Notes: generated by a model not told the origin, from the letters alone. A stretch of DNA of 64,000 nucleotides from Chitinibacter bivalviorum (GCF_013403565.1 NZ_CP058627.1:2170001-2234000); one strand, 5' to 3'; shown: positions 51,706 through 62,268, numbered from the stretch's first letter. Numbers and translations are program-made.

Positions 51706-54459
51706 ATGCTGCGCTGGACATTATTTATCCTCGGCCTTGCTTTTGGCTGGAGCACCTTTGAGCTCAAAGCTGGCCTGATTGTGGGCATCGTGGGCTTTTT
51801 GATTGGACGCTGGTTTGAAGAACGCAGCAGCCAACCGGCCACTCCGCAGCGCCAAGTGCCCAATCTGGCGCAAGAAGTCGCCCAACTCAAGCAAAGGATA
51901 AATCGGCTGGAAGATGAAGTCCGCGCGCTGCGCACGGCCGCAAATCCCAACTCGAATTCCACCTTGAATCCAGCCGCCGCTGCCGAAGCCGTTGAAATAG
52001 AAACCGTAGCCAGCACCTCATCCACATCGATACCCCCCACCACACAGCCCGCACTAAGCGATGCCGGTTTTCAAGTGGGCACTCAGCCTGCGCCCGCGCG
52101 TCGTGTTACACGCCCAGTACTGCCACCGACGGCCAAACCATCGCCGCTCTTTGCCTTGATCGCCGAGGGCTGGAACGCTGCGCAGGCATGGTTATTTGGC
52201 GGCAATACCGTCGTGCGGCTGGGGATGATTATTCTATTTTTTGGCGTGAGCTTTTTGCTGAAGTTTGCCGCCGACAACCAAATGCTGCCAATTCAAGCCC
52301 GACTGGCGGGCTTATCATTGGGCGCGGCGCTGCTGTTTGCAACCGGCTGGCGACTACGCGCGGCGCGGCGTAGTTATGCGCTGATTATGCAAGGCGGTGC
52401 GCTGGGCTTATTGTATTTCACGATTTACGGCGCCATGAAGCTCTATCATTTGTTGCCGACGACCTTGGCTTTTGGCCTCTTGGCTTTGCTCGGCGTCGCC
52501 GCCGCCCTATTGGCGATTCGACAAGACGCCAGCTCACTGGCGGTGATGGGGATTTGCGGCGGATTTATGGCGCCGATTCTCACTAGCGACGGCAGCGGCA
52601 ATCATGTACTGCTATTTAGCTATTTTGCCCTGCTCAATGCCGGTATTTTTGGTATTGCTTGGTTTAAGGCTTGGCGCTCGCTCAATTTACTTGGGTTTAT
52701 CTTTACCTATGCCATCGCTACGACATGGGGCGTGCTGGATTACCGCAGCGAATTGCGCGCCAGCACACAGCCGTTTGTGGTGATTTTCTGGCTCTTTTAT
52801 GCGGGAATTAGCGCTTTATACGCACTCAAACGAAGTCATTCAGTCCGCTCCATCGTTGATGGCACGCTGGTTTTTGGCACGCCCATCATCACGCTGGCGC
52901 TGCAATCTCAACTCATGAGCGGGGTTGAATATGGCATGTGCTACAGCGCCTTGATCGGCGCGCTGGGCTATTTTGCATTGGCTGGCTATTTACAGCACCG
53001 ACGCGATGCAACGCTGCAGCTGTTTATCGATGCGCAAATTGCGATTGGCGTTTTGCTCGCTACGCTGGCGATTCCATTGGCGTTTGACGGTAATGTGACC
53101 GCAGCCATGTGGGCCGTGGAAGGCGCAGCCGTGCTTTGGGTCAGCCTACGGCAAGAACGTCGCCTTGCGATGAGTTTTGGGCTGTTTTTACAATTCGCTG
53201 CGGGCATCGCGGTATTGAGCGAGAGCGACTATTACACCAGCACGCCTTTTCTCAACGGCGTGTATTTCGCCGACTTGCTGATCGCGCTGGCCGGGCTGTT
53301 TTGCGCGTGGCAATTGCATGAAAAACAAAAAGACTGGCCGTTAAAACCTCGCTTGATCCAGCTCGGCTGGGTCGTGGGCGCGTGGGGGCTATTGTGGTTG
53401 GTCAAAGCCAATCTGGATGAGGTCGAGCGATTTTTCTCGTTCGAGGTCTTGCAGAATGCGCAAATCTTACTGGCGATCTTTGTCGCTGTCACGGCTCAGC
53501 AATTGGCGTTGCGCAAGATTTGGCGTCAGGTGCAAATCCTCGCGCTGGCATTCGCGCCGTTTTTGCTCTTGCTTGCACTCACGCAATATTTCCATCTGAA
53601 TCACTTTTTTGATTTATGGGCCTGGCCGTTTGCTTTGATTGCCCTGTTTGCCCTGCTCTATCAGCAAGATCGTCACCATGACACCCACGCTGAATGGCAG
53701 CATACCGCGGCCGCATGGCTAAGCTGGGGTATGTTCATCGATGAATTATCCTACTGGATCGGCAGAAACATACATACAGGGGTATCTGATCTAGCCATAT
53801 TTGCCATTGTGATGAGCACCGCGCTGGCAGCGATCAAATATTTGCCGTGGCCGGTGAAAGCCCACCGCAGAGCGTATTGGCTATTTGGCACTGCACCCGT
53901 CGCCTTACTACTGCTGCTCTGGGGTTTTTATACCGCCTTGTCGGGAGGTGACTCGGGCTGGCCAGTATTGAATGCACTCGATTTGGCACAGATCGCGGCG
54001 CTGGCAGCGCTGGCCTTCTGGGGCAAAGCGGCCGTACGGATAGCAAACCGCCCCATGCCGTCGGCGGGCTATGCAACTTTGGGCGCGGCCTGCTTTGTTT
54101 GGCTCAATGCCATGCTACTGCGCACGATCCACCACCAGCGCGATATTGATTACACGCTAGATGCGCTGGTGCAATCGACCGTGGTGCAAATGAGTTTATC
54201 GATTTTCTGGACCATTATTGCCTTGGCGCTGATGTTGGTGGCCACTCGCAAATACTGGCGCATCCTCTGGCTCGTGGGCGCGGCCTTGCTGGCCATCGTG
54301 GTGGGTAAATTATTCCTGCTCGATCTATCGCATATTAGCGGCATCGAGCGGATTGCATCCTTTATGGGCGTAGGTTTATTGCTGTTACTGATAGGCTATC
54401 TAGCACCGATTCCGCCCCAACAGCACGATGAAAACCAGCATCAAGACGGCCAAGACTGA
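51706..54459 (+). CDS. DUF2339 multi-pass membrane protein
   Basis: The 917-residue protein has an N-terminal hydrophobic segment, a short coiled coil (about 60-80, LAQEVAQLKQRINRLEDEV), a Pro/Thr-rich linker (about 105-145) and then roughly 25 hydrophobic segments to the end. DUF2339 proteins of this kind are of unknown function. It is a single gene between terminators or repeats. Confidence 0.88.
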   Translation: MLRWTLFILGLAFGWSTFELKAGLIVGIVGFLIGRWFEERSSQPATPQRQVPNLAQEVAQLKQRINRLEDEVRALRTAANPNSNSTLNPAAAAEAVEIETVASTSSTSIPPTTQPALSDAGFQVGTQPAPARRVTRPVLPPTAKPSPLFALIAEGWNAAQAWLFGGNTVVRLGMIILFFGVSFLLKFAADNQMLPIQARLAGLSLGAALLFATGWRLRAARRSYALIMQGGALGLLYFTIYGAMKLYHLLPTTLAFGLLALLGVAAALLAIRQDASSLAVMGICGGFMAPILTSDGSGNHVLLFSYFALLNAGIFGIAWFKAWRSLNLLGFIFTYAIATTWGVLDYRSELRASTQPFVVIFWLFYAGISALYALKRSHSVRSIVDGTLVFGTPIITLALQSQLMSGVEYGMCYSALIGALGYFALAGYLQHRRDATLQLFIDAQIAIGVLLATLAIPLAFDGNVTAAMWAVEGAAVLWVSLRQERRLAMSFGLFLQFAAGIAVLSESDYYTSTPFLNGVYFADLLIALAGLFCAWQLHEKQKDWPLKPRLIQLGWVVGAWGLLWLVKANLDEVERFFSFEVLQNAQILLAIFVAVTAQQLALRKIWRQVQILALAFAPFLLLLALTQYFHLNHFFDLWAWPFALIALFALLYQQDRHHDTHAEWQHTAAAWLSWGMFIDELSYWIGRNIHTGVSDLAIFAIVMSTALAAIKYLPWPVKAHRRAYWLFGTAPVALLLLLWGFYTALSGGDSGWPVLNALDLAQIAALAALAFWGKAAVRIANRPMPSAGYATLGAACFVWLNAMLLRTIHHQRDIDYTLDALVQSTVVQMSLSIFWTIIALALMLVATRKYWRILWLVGAALLAIVVGKLFLLDLSHISGIERIASFMGVGLLLLLIGYLAPIPPQQHDENQHQDGQD

Positions 54460-54571
54460 CAAAAAACCAACCTAGCTCAACAATTAGCGAAATGCATAAT
54501 TACGCAAAAAGAAAGAAAGCGTAAGATCGCAAGCTTGAATATGCTTGCAATAAAAACCAAAGGCAAAAGTA

Positions 54572-56104
54572 ATGAATCGATATTGGCATGGCAATGGAAA
54601 AACATTCGCGCAAACGAGCGTAGCGATACTAAGCACTGCAGTATTAGTCGGCTGCGGTGGTGGCGGCAGCACCACGCTTGCAGGCAGTAGCACACCAGCG
54701 CCGTCGAGCACGCCCAGTGCAAGCCAAATGTGTGCGGCCAATAACCCCTATCGCCATGATGTTGCCGATCACCAAATTGGCACGTTGAATGACGAGAAAA
54801 GCTGGGTCAAAAACTATGTGAATGACGCCTACCTGTGGTATCAAGACATCCCAGCGGTCGACGCCAATGCCAGCAAATACAGCGACAACAACGATGTGTA
54901 TGGCTCGCTGGATAATTATTTCCAAGCACTGAAATCACCACTCATCACCGCCAGCGGTGCCAAGAAAGATAAATTCAGCTTCACTTACCCGACTAAAAAA
55001 TGGCAGCAGCTATTTGCTTCGGGCGGCGGCTTTGGCTACGGGATTCAATGGAAACAAAGCCGCACCACTGCGCCATGGCAATTGCAAGTCGCCTACGTCA
55101 CGCCCAACTCGCCCGCCGAAAAGGCCGGCATTCAGCGTGGTGACACGCTCAAAATGATAGACGGACTGATCGTTGATGGCAGCAATCCGGCATTGCAAGA
55201 GCAAGTGGATGCACTATTAAGCCCGAGTAATTCAATCGCACATAATTTAGTCATCACGCGTACTGGCAGTAGCGATCGCACTGTCTCGCTCTCGGCAGAC
55301 AATATCAGCCTCACGCCGGTCTTGCTGAGCAAAACCTTTAGCAATAACAATAGCCAGATCGCTTACTTGGTCTTTAACGAGCATATTGCAACTGCCGAAC
55401 AAGGCTTAAATACGGCCATAGCGCAATTTAAGTCGGCCAATGTTGACACACTGGTACTCGATTTGCGTTACAACGGCGGTGGTTATCTGTATATCGCCAG
55501 CATGTTGAGCTATATGATCGCGGGCCCAGCGGCCACAACCAATAAAATCTTTGAGCAATCGGTGTACAACAATAAACGCGCAGCCGAAACCACCAAAGAT
55601 AAAGTGGGCTTTATCAATACGTCGTGCCTGCCTGATGCGTCGGGTTATTGCACAAAATACGAAGCGCTGCCGACGTTGAACCTGAAAAAAGTCTTCATCC
55701 TCACCAGCGCCAGCACTTGCTCGGCGAGTGAATCGATTATCAATGGTTTGCGCGGTGTTGATGTGGATGTCCAAATCATTGGTAACACCACCTGCGGCAA
55801 GCCTTATGGCTTCTACGGGAAATCCAATTGCGGCATTTCTTATTTCCCGATGGAATTCCAAGGCTTTAATAACAAAGGCTTTGGCGACTTTGCCGATGGT
55901 TTTACGCCGACGTGTCAGGCCAATGATGATTTAAGCAAACCATTGGGCGATATAACTGAAGGCATGCTGGCTGCGGCACTGTATCGCAACGCGAATCCAA
56001 GCGCTTGCCTAACGAGCAACAACGCCTTGAATTTGAATCCGCAGGATAAAGGCAAATTGCTGCGTCCGACTGTGCTGGAAAATAAATTCTGGAATACGCC
56101 ATGA
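54572..56104 (+). CDS. S41-family (C-terminal processing) peptidase lipoprotein
   Basis: The 510-residue protein has a lipobox (VLVGC) followed by a Gly/Ser/Thr/Pro linker, so it is likely a lipoprotein. Then come a PDZ domain (about 165-250; VTPNSPAEKAGIQRGDTLK) and an S41 catalytic domain (about 260-480; LVLDLRYNGGGYL, nucleophile in STCSASE, Lys in TTCGKPYG). It overlaps the next lipoprotein gene by 4 bases. The start follows AAAGGCAAAAGTA. Confidence 0.9.
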   Translation: MNRYWHGNGKTFAQTSVAILSTAVLVGCGGGGSTTLAGSSTPAPSSTPSASQMCAANNPYRHDVADHQIGTLNDEKSWVKNYVNDAYLWYQDIPAVDANASKYSDNNDVYGSLDNYFQALKSPLITASGAKKDKFSFTYPTKKWQQLFASGGGFGYGIQWKQSRTTAPWQLQVAYVTPNSPAEKAGIQRGDTLKMIDGLIVDGSNPALQEQVDALLSPSNSIAHNLVITRTGSSDRTVSLSADNISLTPVLLSKTFSNNNSQIAYLVFNEHIATAEQGLNTAIAQFKSANVDTLVLDLRYNGGGYLYIASMLSYMIAGPAATTNKIFEQSVYNNKRAAETTKDKVGFINTSCLPDASGYCTKYEALPTLNLKKVFILTSASTCSASESIINGLRGVDVDVQIIGNTTCGKPYGFYGKSNCGISYFPMEFQGFNNKGFGDFADGFTPTCQANDDLSKPLGDITEGMLAAALYRNANPSACLTSNNALNLNPQDKGKLLRPTVLENKFWNTP

Positions 56105-56448
56105 GATTGTTGCACGCCGGTTGGAGTGCACTATTGCTTGGCTTGCTCACCGCTTGCGCAGGACCGCAAGCGGCGCATTTAACGAGGACAAACTCGCAAC
56201 AATGCGTGGCGCAAATTGAGGCATTTGTTGCGCAGCAAACTGGGCAAAACGTCAGCCTTAACCCTGCGGCGCTTCAAAACTCCGATGTATTGCTACTAGA
56301 GCCCAGCAATGCACTTAAAGGCAGCGGTAAAGTCAAAGACAAGCCCTTGAGCTTTACACTGCGCAAGCACAAATCGGAATGTTGGATTGAAGACTTGGCG
56401 AATAAAACATTGCAAACCTTGCCCGATTGCAGCTGTGAAAAACTCTGA
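56101..56448 (+). CDS. Small lipoprotein
   Basis: The 115-residue product has a lipoprotein signal (LLLGLLTAC) and a small domain with three later cysteines (QQCVAQ, SECWIED, DCSCEKL). It is coupled to the S41 peptidase gene (ATGA overlap), so it may be a partner or substrate. No family is recognised. Confidence 0.75.
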   Translation: MRLLHAGWSALLLGLLTACAGPQAAHLTRTNSQQCVAQIEAFVAQQTGQNVSLNPAALQNSDVLLLEPSNALKGSGKVKDKPLSFTLRKHKSECWIEDLANKTLQTLPDCSCEKL

Positions 56449-56470
56449 TTCCAAATCATGCCGCAATAAA

Positions 56471-56492
56471 AAAAAACGCCCCGTGGGGCGTC
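56471..56492 (-). terminator. Terminator-like hairpin for the minus-strand LOG gene
   Basis: The stem ACGCCCC/GGGGCGT with a 2-base loop is followed on the minus strand by T9. It lies 190 bases beyond the LOG-family gene and converges with the lipoprotein gene. Confidence 0.65.
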
Positions 56493-56571
56493 AGGCTGCA
56501 AACAAAGTGAAAATCACATTTTTCAAGTCTCGGCAAAGCCGAGCCTAAGTAATAAGGTATTGTTTGCAGCC
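56491..56571. repeat. Long-range inverted repeat with inner hairpin
   Basis: GGCTGCAAACAA near the left end matches TTGTTTGCAGCC near the right end. Between them CTCGGCAAAGCCGAG forms a smaller hairpin. The whole could fold as a branched RNA. Confidence 0.55.
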
Positions 56572-56680
56572 TTTATGTTTTATTCCCGCCCCTCCCGTCC
56601 CCTCCTTGAGGGGAGCCTCGCTTCGCGACTAGGATTTGTCATCAATCTGACACCTGAAAGGGGCTTGCGGCTTCAACTCA

Positions 56681-57424
56681 TTAACGCGGCGGCGAAGTCC
56701 GTGTTGGATTAAGCTCACGATCCACCTCTTTCCAGCGCGCGTGATGCTCGCGGATCAAATGAATCGCGTCTTCAACCGTATCCACCACAATCGGAATCTG
56801 CATATCGACGGGGCTCGCCAAACCGGCCTCGTTGCTCACCATATAGTGCTGCGCCCAATCGACCAGCTCGTGCCACATTTCGCCGACCAAAATCAGCGGC
56901 GTGTCATAGAGCTTGCGAACTTGCAGCAATTGCCAAACCATCGACAATTCCAGCAGCGTACCGATTCCGCCCGAGGTTACGATGAATGCATTCGAGCGCA
57001 AAATAAAATGGTGCAAACGCGAGAAGAACGTCTTGTGCTCAAACACGCGGCCGACAAAGTCGTTCACATTTTGCTCGAAATCCAGATCGATGCGAATGCC
57101 GACCGATGCTTCGGGCTTATTCGGCGCGCCTTGGCTAGCGCCTTCATTGGCCGCCTGCATCAAGCCCGGGCCACCACCGGTGACAATATGGCAACCCATT
57201 GCCGCCAATTGCGCCGCCAACTGTTTCACTGCCTCATAGCGCGGGGTGTTTTCTTCGATCCGCGCCGAACCAAAGATCGTAACGTGATAATCGGGTGTAT
57301 GCGCGGGGCGCAGGCGCGATAAATCATCGACCGCATCCCACAACTTCAAGACGGCGGAGCCGACAATATCGAGCGCTTCGTCGTCGTCGATGACGCCGAT
57401 TGGCTTGTTGTTTGGATTAATCAT
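56681..57424 (-). CDS. LOG family (TIGR00730-type) nucleotide-binding protein
   Basis: The 247-residue protein has the Rossmann-type lysine decarboxylase-like fold of the LOG family: VTGGGPGLMQAANEGA and SGGIGTLLELSMVW (the GGxGTxxE active motif). Members hydrolyse nucleoside monophosphates, as in cytokinin activation, but the bacterial substrate is mostly unproven. An IS element lies just upstream, so its promoter may be altered. Confidence 0.88.
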   Translation of the reverse strand: MINPNNKPIGVIDDDEALDIVGSAVLKLWDAVDDLSRLRPAHTPDYHVTIFGSARIEENTPRYEAVKQLAAQLAAMGCHIVTGGGPGLMQAANEGASQGAPNKPEASVGIRIDLDFEQNVNDFVGRVFEHKTFFSRLHHFILRSNAFIVTSGGIGTLLELSMVWQLLQVRKLYDTPLILVGEMWHELVDWAQHYMVSNEAGLASPVDMQIPIVVDTVEDAIHLIREHHARWKEVDRELNPTRTSPPR

Positions 57425-57499
57425 AATTGCCCCTTTTATCTTTTTATTGTCGAGTGCGACACTGTCAGCTTAGGCCGAAAATAGCCCGCTTGTATAGTA

Positions 57500-58953
57500 G
57501 GCAGATTCAACCGGTCGTCGCAACACGCGTTTGTTGAACAGATTTCAGATACTCATTCAGTGCTTCGATAGGTGTTTTCCAACCGAGTGTTTTTCGGGGC
57601 CGGGTGTTTAGTGTATTGGCTACAGCTTGAATCTCTTGGGCACTCCATCGCGATAAGTCAGTGCCTTTCGGGAAATATTGTCGCAAAAGACCATTCGTAT
57701 TCTCGTTTGTGCCGCGCTGCCATGGACTGTGAGGGTCGGCAAAGAAGACCTTTACTCCTGACTCAATAGTAAAGCGGGCGTGATCTGATAACTCTTTCCC
57801 TCGATCCCAAGTTAATGATCGCCACAATTGTGCAGGTAGGCTAGTCACTGTCTTCTTCAGTGCATTGGCCATGGTGACGGCTCCATAGCCGGCAAGTGCG
57901 GGGCCGTTCTTCACTCGCGGAGTCAGCCCATAGCCCTCCTCGCGAGGCAGATGTACGAGCATGGTGTATCGAGTTGATCGCTCGACCAACGTCCCTATCG
58001 CGGATCGGTTCAAACCAATGATCAAGTCTCCCTCCCAGTGCCCTGGTAGCGCACGACCCTCCACCTCAGCAGGGCGATTAGAGATCATAACGTCTTCGCT
58101 AACATGTGCCCACGCTTTGGCCTGCGCTCTGGCTCTCGGTATACGCAACGCCCGCCCTGTACGCAGGCAACTCACCAGATCACGCTTGAGAGCTCCTCGA
58201 CCCTGTATGTAGAGCGCCTGATATATGGCTTCGTGGGAGATTCTCATAGATTCGTCACCCGGGAAGTCGATTTGAAGCCGGTTGGCAATCTGCTCAGGCG
58301 ACCAACCATTGACCCATTTACGGTCACCGCGATGCGGTTTATTTCGTCCCTTGAACGGCGCCTGTCTAGGCCCTGCAATCTCAAGGCCATCAGCATTATG
58401 AACCTTGCCCTCCAAGCGCTCTTGCACGTAGTGGCGCAATGGCAGATTAGTCACCAGTTTCGCTGGCTTCGGTCTTTTAGCCGCCAGTTCCGCCTTCCAC
58501 TGCGCGACTGAAGCACGATATTCGAGTCGGCCACTACGAGTTGCTGCGTTACGAGTTAACTCCCGAGACACTGTCGACGGACTTCGCCCAAGGCGGCGAG
58601 CAATCTCACGCACACCAACACTTTGCGCTTGGAGCAGTCCAATTTCTTCTCGCTCAGCGAATGATAAGTATCTTCCTGATATGTGGTTAGACATAAACAA
58701 TGGCATCCCGCCGCGATAACGGAACCAGCGTGTTCCTACTGCTTGCGATACGCCAACGGCCTCCGCTGCCTTTTCGCTTGTGATTCCGGTAGCAATCTGT
58801 TCCCAAAATAACCGCTCCGTTTCTCGGCGAAGTGATGGCGCGCCTGGCGAGCGCATCGCACCACGCCCCGTCAACTTCAGCATCCACCCTGCAGGTCGTC
58901 CCATTATACACCTCCATAATAATACGGTGTTGCGACGACCGGTTGAATCTGCC
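57500..58953. mobile_element. IS30-family insertion sequence, complete
   Basis: The element is 1454 bp with 27-bp perfect inverted ends (57500-57526 and 58927-58953). It is flanked by the 3-bp direct repeat GTA (57497-57499 and 58954-58956), the target duplication. It holds one transposase gene. Confidence 0.93.
57507..58904 (-). CDS. IS30-family transposase
   Basis: The 465-residue transposase has N-terminal helix-turn-helix regions (EKAAEAVGVSQAVGTRWF and EIARRLGRSPSTVSRELTRN) and the DDE domain with Asp in HWEGDLIIG, Asp in LTWDRGKEL and Glu in GTNENTNGLLRQYFP. I start it at the ATG at 58904, which has GGAGGTGTATA before it; a longer frame would leave the IS. Nothing is disrupted, so it may be active. 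Confidence 0.95.
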   Translation of the reverse strand: MGRPAGWMLKLTGRGAMRSPGAPSLRRETERLFWEQIATGITSEKAAEAVGVSQAVGTRWFRYRGGMPLFMSNHISGRYLSFAEREEIGLLQAQSVGVREIARRLGRSPSTVSRELTRNAATRSGRLEYRASVAQWKAELAAKRPKPAKLVTNLPLRHYVQERLEGKVHNADGLEIAGPRQAPFKGRNKPHRGDRKWVNGWSPEQIANRLQIDFPGDESMRISHEAIYQALYIQGRGALKRDLVSCLRTGRALRIPRARAQAKAWAHVSEDVMISNRPAEVEGRALPGHWEGDLIIGLNRSAIGTLVERSTRYTMLVHLPREEGYGLTPRVKNGPALAGYGAVTMANALKKTVTSLPAQLWRSLTWDRGKELSDHARFTIESGVKVFFADPHSPWQRGTNENTNGLLRQYFPKGTDLSRWSAQEIQAVANTLNTRPRKTLGWKTPIEALNEYLKSVQQTRVATTG

Positions 58954-59053
58954 GTATTTGCCGTGATCAAAATAGCAGCATGTGAATATTCAATTTCTAA
59001 GTCGCTAGATTGATTACGCTAAAATAAGTTTCCTGCTGCCTACACACGCCATC

Positions 59054-60490
59054 ATGCCAGACAAAAACACCCCACTGCTTCGTCAGCAATGCCTCATCAA
59101 TGGCCAATGGCTGATCAGCGACACCACTTTTCCAGTTCACAATCCGGCCAATGGCGAACTGATTGCTCACGTCCCCAAGCTGGGGGAGTCTGCCACACAG
59201 AGCGCTATTGATGCGGCCAACGCCGCCCTGCCAGCCTGGCGCGCCAAATCGGGCAAGGAGCGCAGCCAAATCTTGCGACGCTGGTTTGAGCTCATCATGC
59301 AGCATCAAGAAGACCTTGCGCAGCTAATGACCGCCGAGCAAGGCAAGCCTTTGACCGAGTCGCGCGGTGAAATCGCCTATGCCGCGAGTTTTATCGAATG
59401 GTTCGGCGAAGAGGCTAAGCGCATTTACGGCGATGTGATGTCACACCCCAATGCAGGCCAGCGCATCATGACGCTCAAGCAGCCCATCGGCGTGTGCGCA
59501 GCCATTACGCCGTGGAATTTTCCAGCGGCGATGATCACGCGCAAAGTCGGCCCCGCGCTGGCTGCGGGTTGCACCATCATCGTCAAACCCGCCTCGCAAA
59601 CGCCGCTAACCGCTTTGGCACTCGGTGAATTGGCACAACAAGCCGGAATTCCGGCGGGCGTACTGAATATCATCACAGGATCGGGGCGCGAGATTGGCGA
59701 CGTCCTCGCCGCCAGCCCAATTGTGCGCAAAATCTCATTCACTGGCTCAACCGAAACCGGCCGCGCACTGATGGCCGCCTGCGCACCGACGATTAAAAAA
59801 CTCTCGCTGGAGCTCGGCGGCAATGCGCCGTTTATTGTTTTTGCTGATGCCGACCTCGATGCGGCCGTCGCGGGTGCCATCGCGAGCAAATTTCGCAACG
59901 CCGGGCAGACCTGCGTGTGCGCCAATCGATTTTTGATCGCCAGCGAGGTTTACGATGAATTCGCGACCAAATTCACCAAGGCAATTGGCAATCTCAACGT
60001 CGGGTATGGCGATCAAAGCCATACCCAGATTGGCCCACTGATCGATACCCAAGCCATTGAAAAAGTCGAAGCGCATATTGCCGACGCACTCGCGCGCGGC
60101 GCTCACATCAGATTGGGCGGAGCTAGGCATGCATTAGGCGGCACATTTTTTACGCCCACCCTCCTCACCGAAGTGCCGCCCGCAGCGCTCATCAACCATG
60201 AAGAAACCTTCGGCCCCGTCGCTGCGCTTGTGCGATTTGAACATGAAGCCGAAGCAATTGCGCTAGCCAACAACACCGAATACGGGCTGGCAGCCTATCT
60301 CTACACGCGTGATCTGGCACGAACTTTCCGCGTTGCCGAGGCGATTGAAGCGGGAATGGTTGGCATCAACACAGGCCTGATCAGCAACGAGGTCGCACCC
60401 TTTGGCGGCATCAAGCAATCGGGCATGGGGCGCGAAGGCTCGAAATATGGCATTGAGGAATATTCAACGCTCAAATATCTATGCCTATAG
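59054..60490 (+). CDS. gabD: NAD(P)-dependent succinate-semialdehyde dehydrogenase
   Basis: The enzyme oxidises succinate semialdehyde to succinate. The 478-residue product has the aldehyde dehydrogenase motifs LELGGNAPFIVF (catalytic Glu), NAGQTCVCANRF (catalytic Cys) and PWNFPAAMITRK. The GabD-like pattern, with two cysteines around the active site, supports the substrate call, but related aldehyde dehydrogenases cannot be excluded. There is no gabT nearby. An IS30 element lies about 100 bases upstream. Confidence 0.9.
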   Translation: MPDKNTPLLRQQCLINGQWLISDTTFPVHNPANGELIAHVPKLGESATQSAIDAANAALPAWRAKSGKERSQILRRWFELIMQHQEDLAQLMTAEQGKPLTESRGEIAYAASFIEWFGEEAKRIYGDVMSHPNAGQRIMTLKQPIGVCAAITPWNFPAAMITRKVGPALAAGCTIIVKPASQTPLTALALGELAQQAGIPAGVLNIITGSGREIGDVLAASPIVRKISFTGSTETGRALMAACAPTIKKLSLELGGNAPFIVFADADLDAAVAGAIASKFRNAGQTCVCANRFLIASEVYDEFATKFTKAIGNLNVGYGDQSHTQIGPLIDTQAIEKVEAHIADALARGAHIRLGGARHALGGTFFTPTLLTEVPPAALINHEETFGPVAALVRFEHEAEAIALANNTEYGLAAYLYTRDLARTFRVAEAIEAGMVGINTGLISNEVAPFGGIKQSGMGREGSKYGIEEYSTLKYLCL

Positions 60491-60491
60491 T

Positions 60492-60540
60492 AGGTATATC
60501 AATCAAATCTTTTCCAAATAACACCTTCAAAGCAATACCC
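60492..60540. repeat. 49-bp intergenic repeat, copy 9
   Basis: It starts AGGTATAT and ends CAATACCC, is exactly 49 bp long, and begins one base after the gabD stop. Confidence 0.75.
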
Positions 60541-60598
60541 CAAGGGGACGTTTCATGTGAGTTTACCGTAGCCGCGGCAAGTTTTTCGCCACGCAAAA

Positions 60599-60624
60599 GA
60601 AAAGGCCGATAACTCGGCCTTTTC
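60599..60624. terminator. Bidirectional terminator between gabD and the chemoreceptor gene
   Basis: The stem AAAGGCCGA/TCGGCCTTT with a 4-base loop is flanked by A-rich and T-rich runs. Confidence 0.85.
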
Positions 60625-60645
60625 TTTGATTCGTAACCCCGCGGA

Positions 60646-62268
60646 TCAGGTTTTAAATTTCCCCATGCTTTTGAGCATTTGCTGCGCGACATCAGAGAGC
60701 ATTTCTGCCGAAGCATTGATTTCCTCCATCGAAGCGCTGGTTTCTTCTGACATTTGAGCGATGCGCTCGATCCGCTGCGCCACATCGATCCCCGCGTGAC
60801 GTTGCTCACCCAAGGAAGAGGCAATTTGTGAAACGGAATGCAGGATTTTTTCGACGCCCTCATTCGCTTCTGTCATGGACTCCACCGCTTCACCAGAGAT
60901 GGTGACGACATTTTCTACCGTCGCACTACTGCCATGCATGCTGCTGACCGCCGAATTGGCATCGGCTCGAACAACGTTAATCATTTCACTAATTTCACGC
61001 GCTGAATTCGTCGTACGCTCGGCCAATTTGCGCACTTCGTCGGCCACCACGGCAAAACCGCGGCCTTGCTCGCCCGCGCGCGCAGCTTCAATCGCGGCAT
61101 TGAGCGCCAACAGATTGGTTTGATCGGCGACTTCTTTAATGACATTGGTGATTGAGTCAATCTGCTGAATACGCGCAGAGAGCGCATCAATTTGACCGGC
61201 GCTCTGACCGACTGCTTGGTGTACGGTATGTACCATGTCCATTGATTTGCCGACAATGCTTGCACTTTGCCGGGCATTGCCGCTGGCGGCGTTGGCATTG
61301 TTTTGCGCCTCATTGGCATTGTGTGCCACTTGATCAATGCTAACGCTTAATTCTTCGACCGATGCGGCCGCACCTGACGTTGCCTCTACTTGCTGAGTGA
61401 CACTGGAGGCCACTTCGCTCGACGATTGCGCCAATTGCACCGCGGCGGAAGCCACCTGATCGGCATTATTGCTAATCGACCGAACTGTGTCGCGCAAGCT
61501 GACCTGCATTTTTTGTAAATTGCCCAGCATCGTTTCAATTTCATCACTGCCATTTACTTCAATATTGGCGCGTAAATTACCTGCGGCAATTTCATCCAGC
61601 GCCCGATTGGCGCGCCCCATGCCATTGCTCAAGCCTTTGATAATAACCATCGCGATAGCGAGAAATACACCTGCGATCAGTACGGTGAGGATCAGCAAGG
61701 TATTGCGGATATGCGCCACAATCACATCGCTGTCGTCGTAGGCTGTTTTAGCCAATTTTTCATTAATATGGACGATTTTGCTCAAGATATCGTCAGCGAC
61801 CTGGAATTTGGGGAAGGTTTGCTCTTGGTAGACTTTCATTGCCGATTCATTGTCGTGTGCATAGCTGGCCTCCATGACAATTTTGCGCGATGCCACATAT
61901 TGCGGCCATGCTTCATCAAAGGCTTTGAGTTGCTCGACTTCTTCGGGTGTTAATTGGGTTTTGCGATATTTATCCAGCAGCTCATGCATGGCTTTTTCTT
62001 CTTCGGCCATTCTGGCTGCGATTTTGTCCATGTCGGCATTCTGATCTGCGATGATGTAGCGCAGCAGGCCACGATTGTTATAAATCGCCTGCATATTGGC
62101 ATTAGCGACATCTTTAATGGGCACCAGATTGTTGTCGTACATGCTGTTGAGCATGTCATTGACTTGCGATGTGGCAGCGATGCCGCGCCAGCTAATAAAT
62201 AAAGCGCTCGCTATCGCCAGAACAACTAAAGCTGCCAATTTGACCGAGTATTTGATATTGCTGAACAT
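60646..62268 (-). CDS. Methyl-accepting chemotaxis protein
   Basis: The 540-residue protein has a transmembrane segment at about 10-28, a four-helix-bundle ligand domain (about 30-190), a second transmembrane segment near 190-212, HAMP (about 212-265) and a full signalling domain, with the hairpin tip [20 protein letters not shown], then [18 protein letters not shown]. It lacks the C-terminal CheR-binding pentapeptide. The ligand is unknown. Confidence 0.95.
   Translation of the reverse strand: MFSNIKYSVKLAALVVLAIASALFISWRGIAATSQVNDMLNSMYDNNLVPIKDVANANMQAIYNNRGLLRYIIADQNADMDKIAARMAEEEKAMHELLDKYRKTQLTPEEVEQLKAFDEAWPQYVASRKIVMEASYAHDNESAMKVYQEQTFPKFQVADDILSKIVHINEKLAKTAYDDSDVIVAHIRNTLLILTVLIAGVFLAIAMVIIKGLSNGMGRANRALDEIAAGNLRANIEVNGSDEIETMLGNLQKMQVSLRDTVRSISNNADQVASAAVQLAQSSSEVASSVTQQVEATSGAAASVEELSVSIDQVAHNANEAQNNANAASGNARQSASIVGKSMDMVHTVHQAVGQSAGQIDALSARIQQIDSITNVIKEVADQTNLLALNAAIEAARAGEQGRGFAVVADEVRKLAERTTNSAREISEMINVVRADANSAVSSMHGSSATVENVVTISGEAVESMTEANEGVEKILHSVSQIASSLGEQRHAGIDVAQRIERIAQMSEETSASMEEINASAEMLSDVAQQMLKSMGKFKT

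Noticed and set aside
56741..57322. Plus-strand frame of 193 codons opposite the LOG gene
   Set aside because: Antisense shadow without family features.
58905..58970. Longer transposase start upstream of 58904
   Set aside because: It would begin outside the IS, beyond the inverted repeat, while the 58904 ATG has a strong ribosome-binding site.
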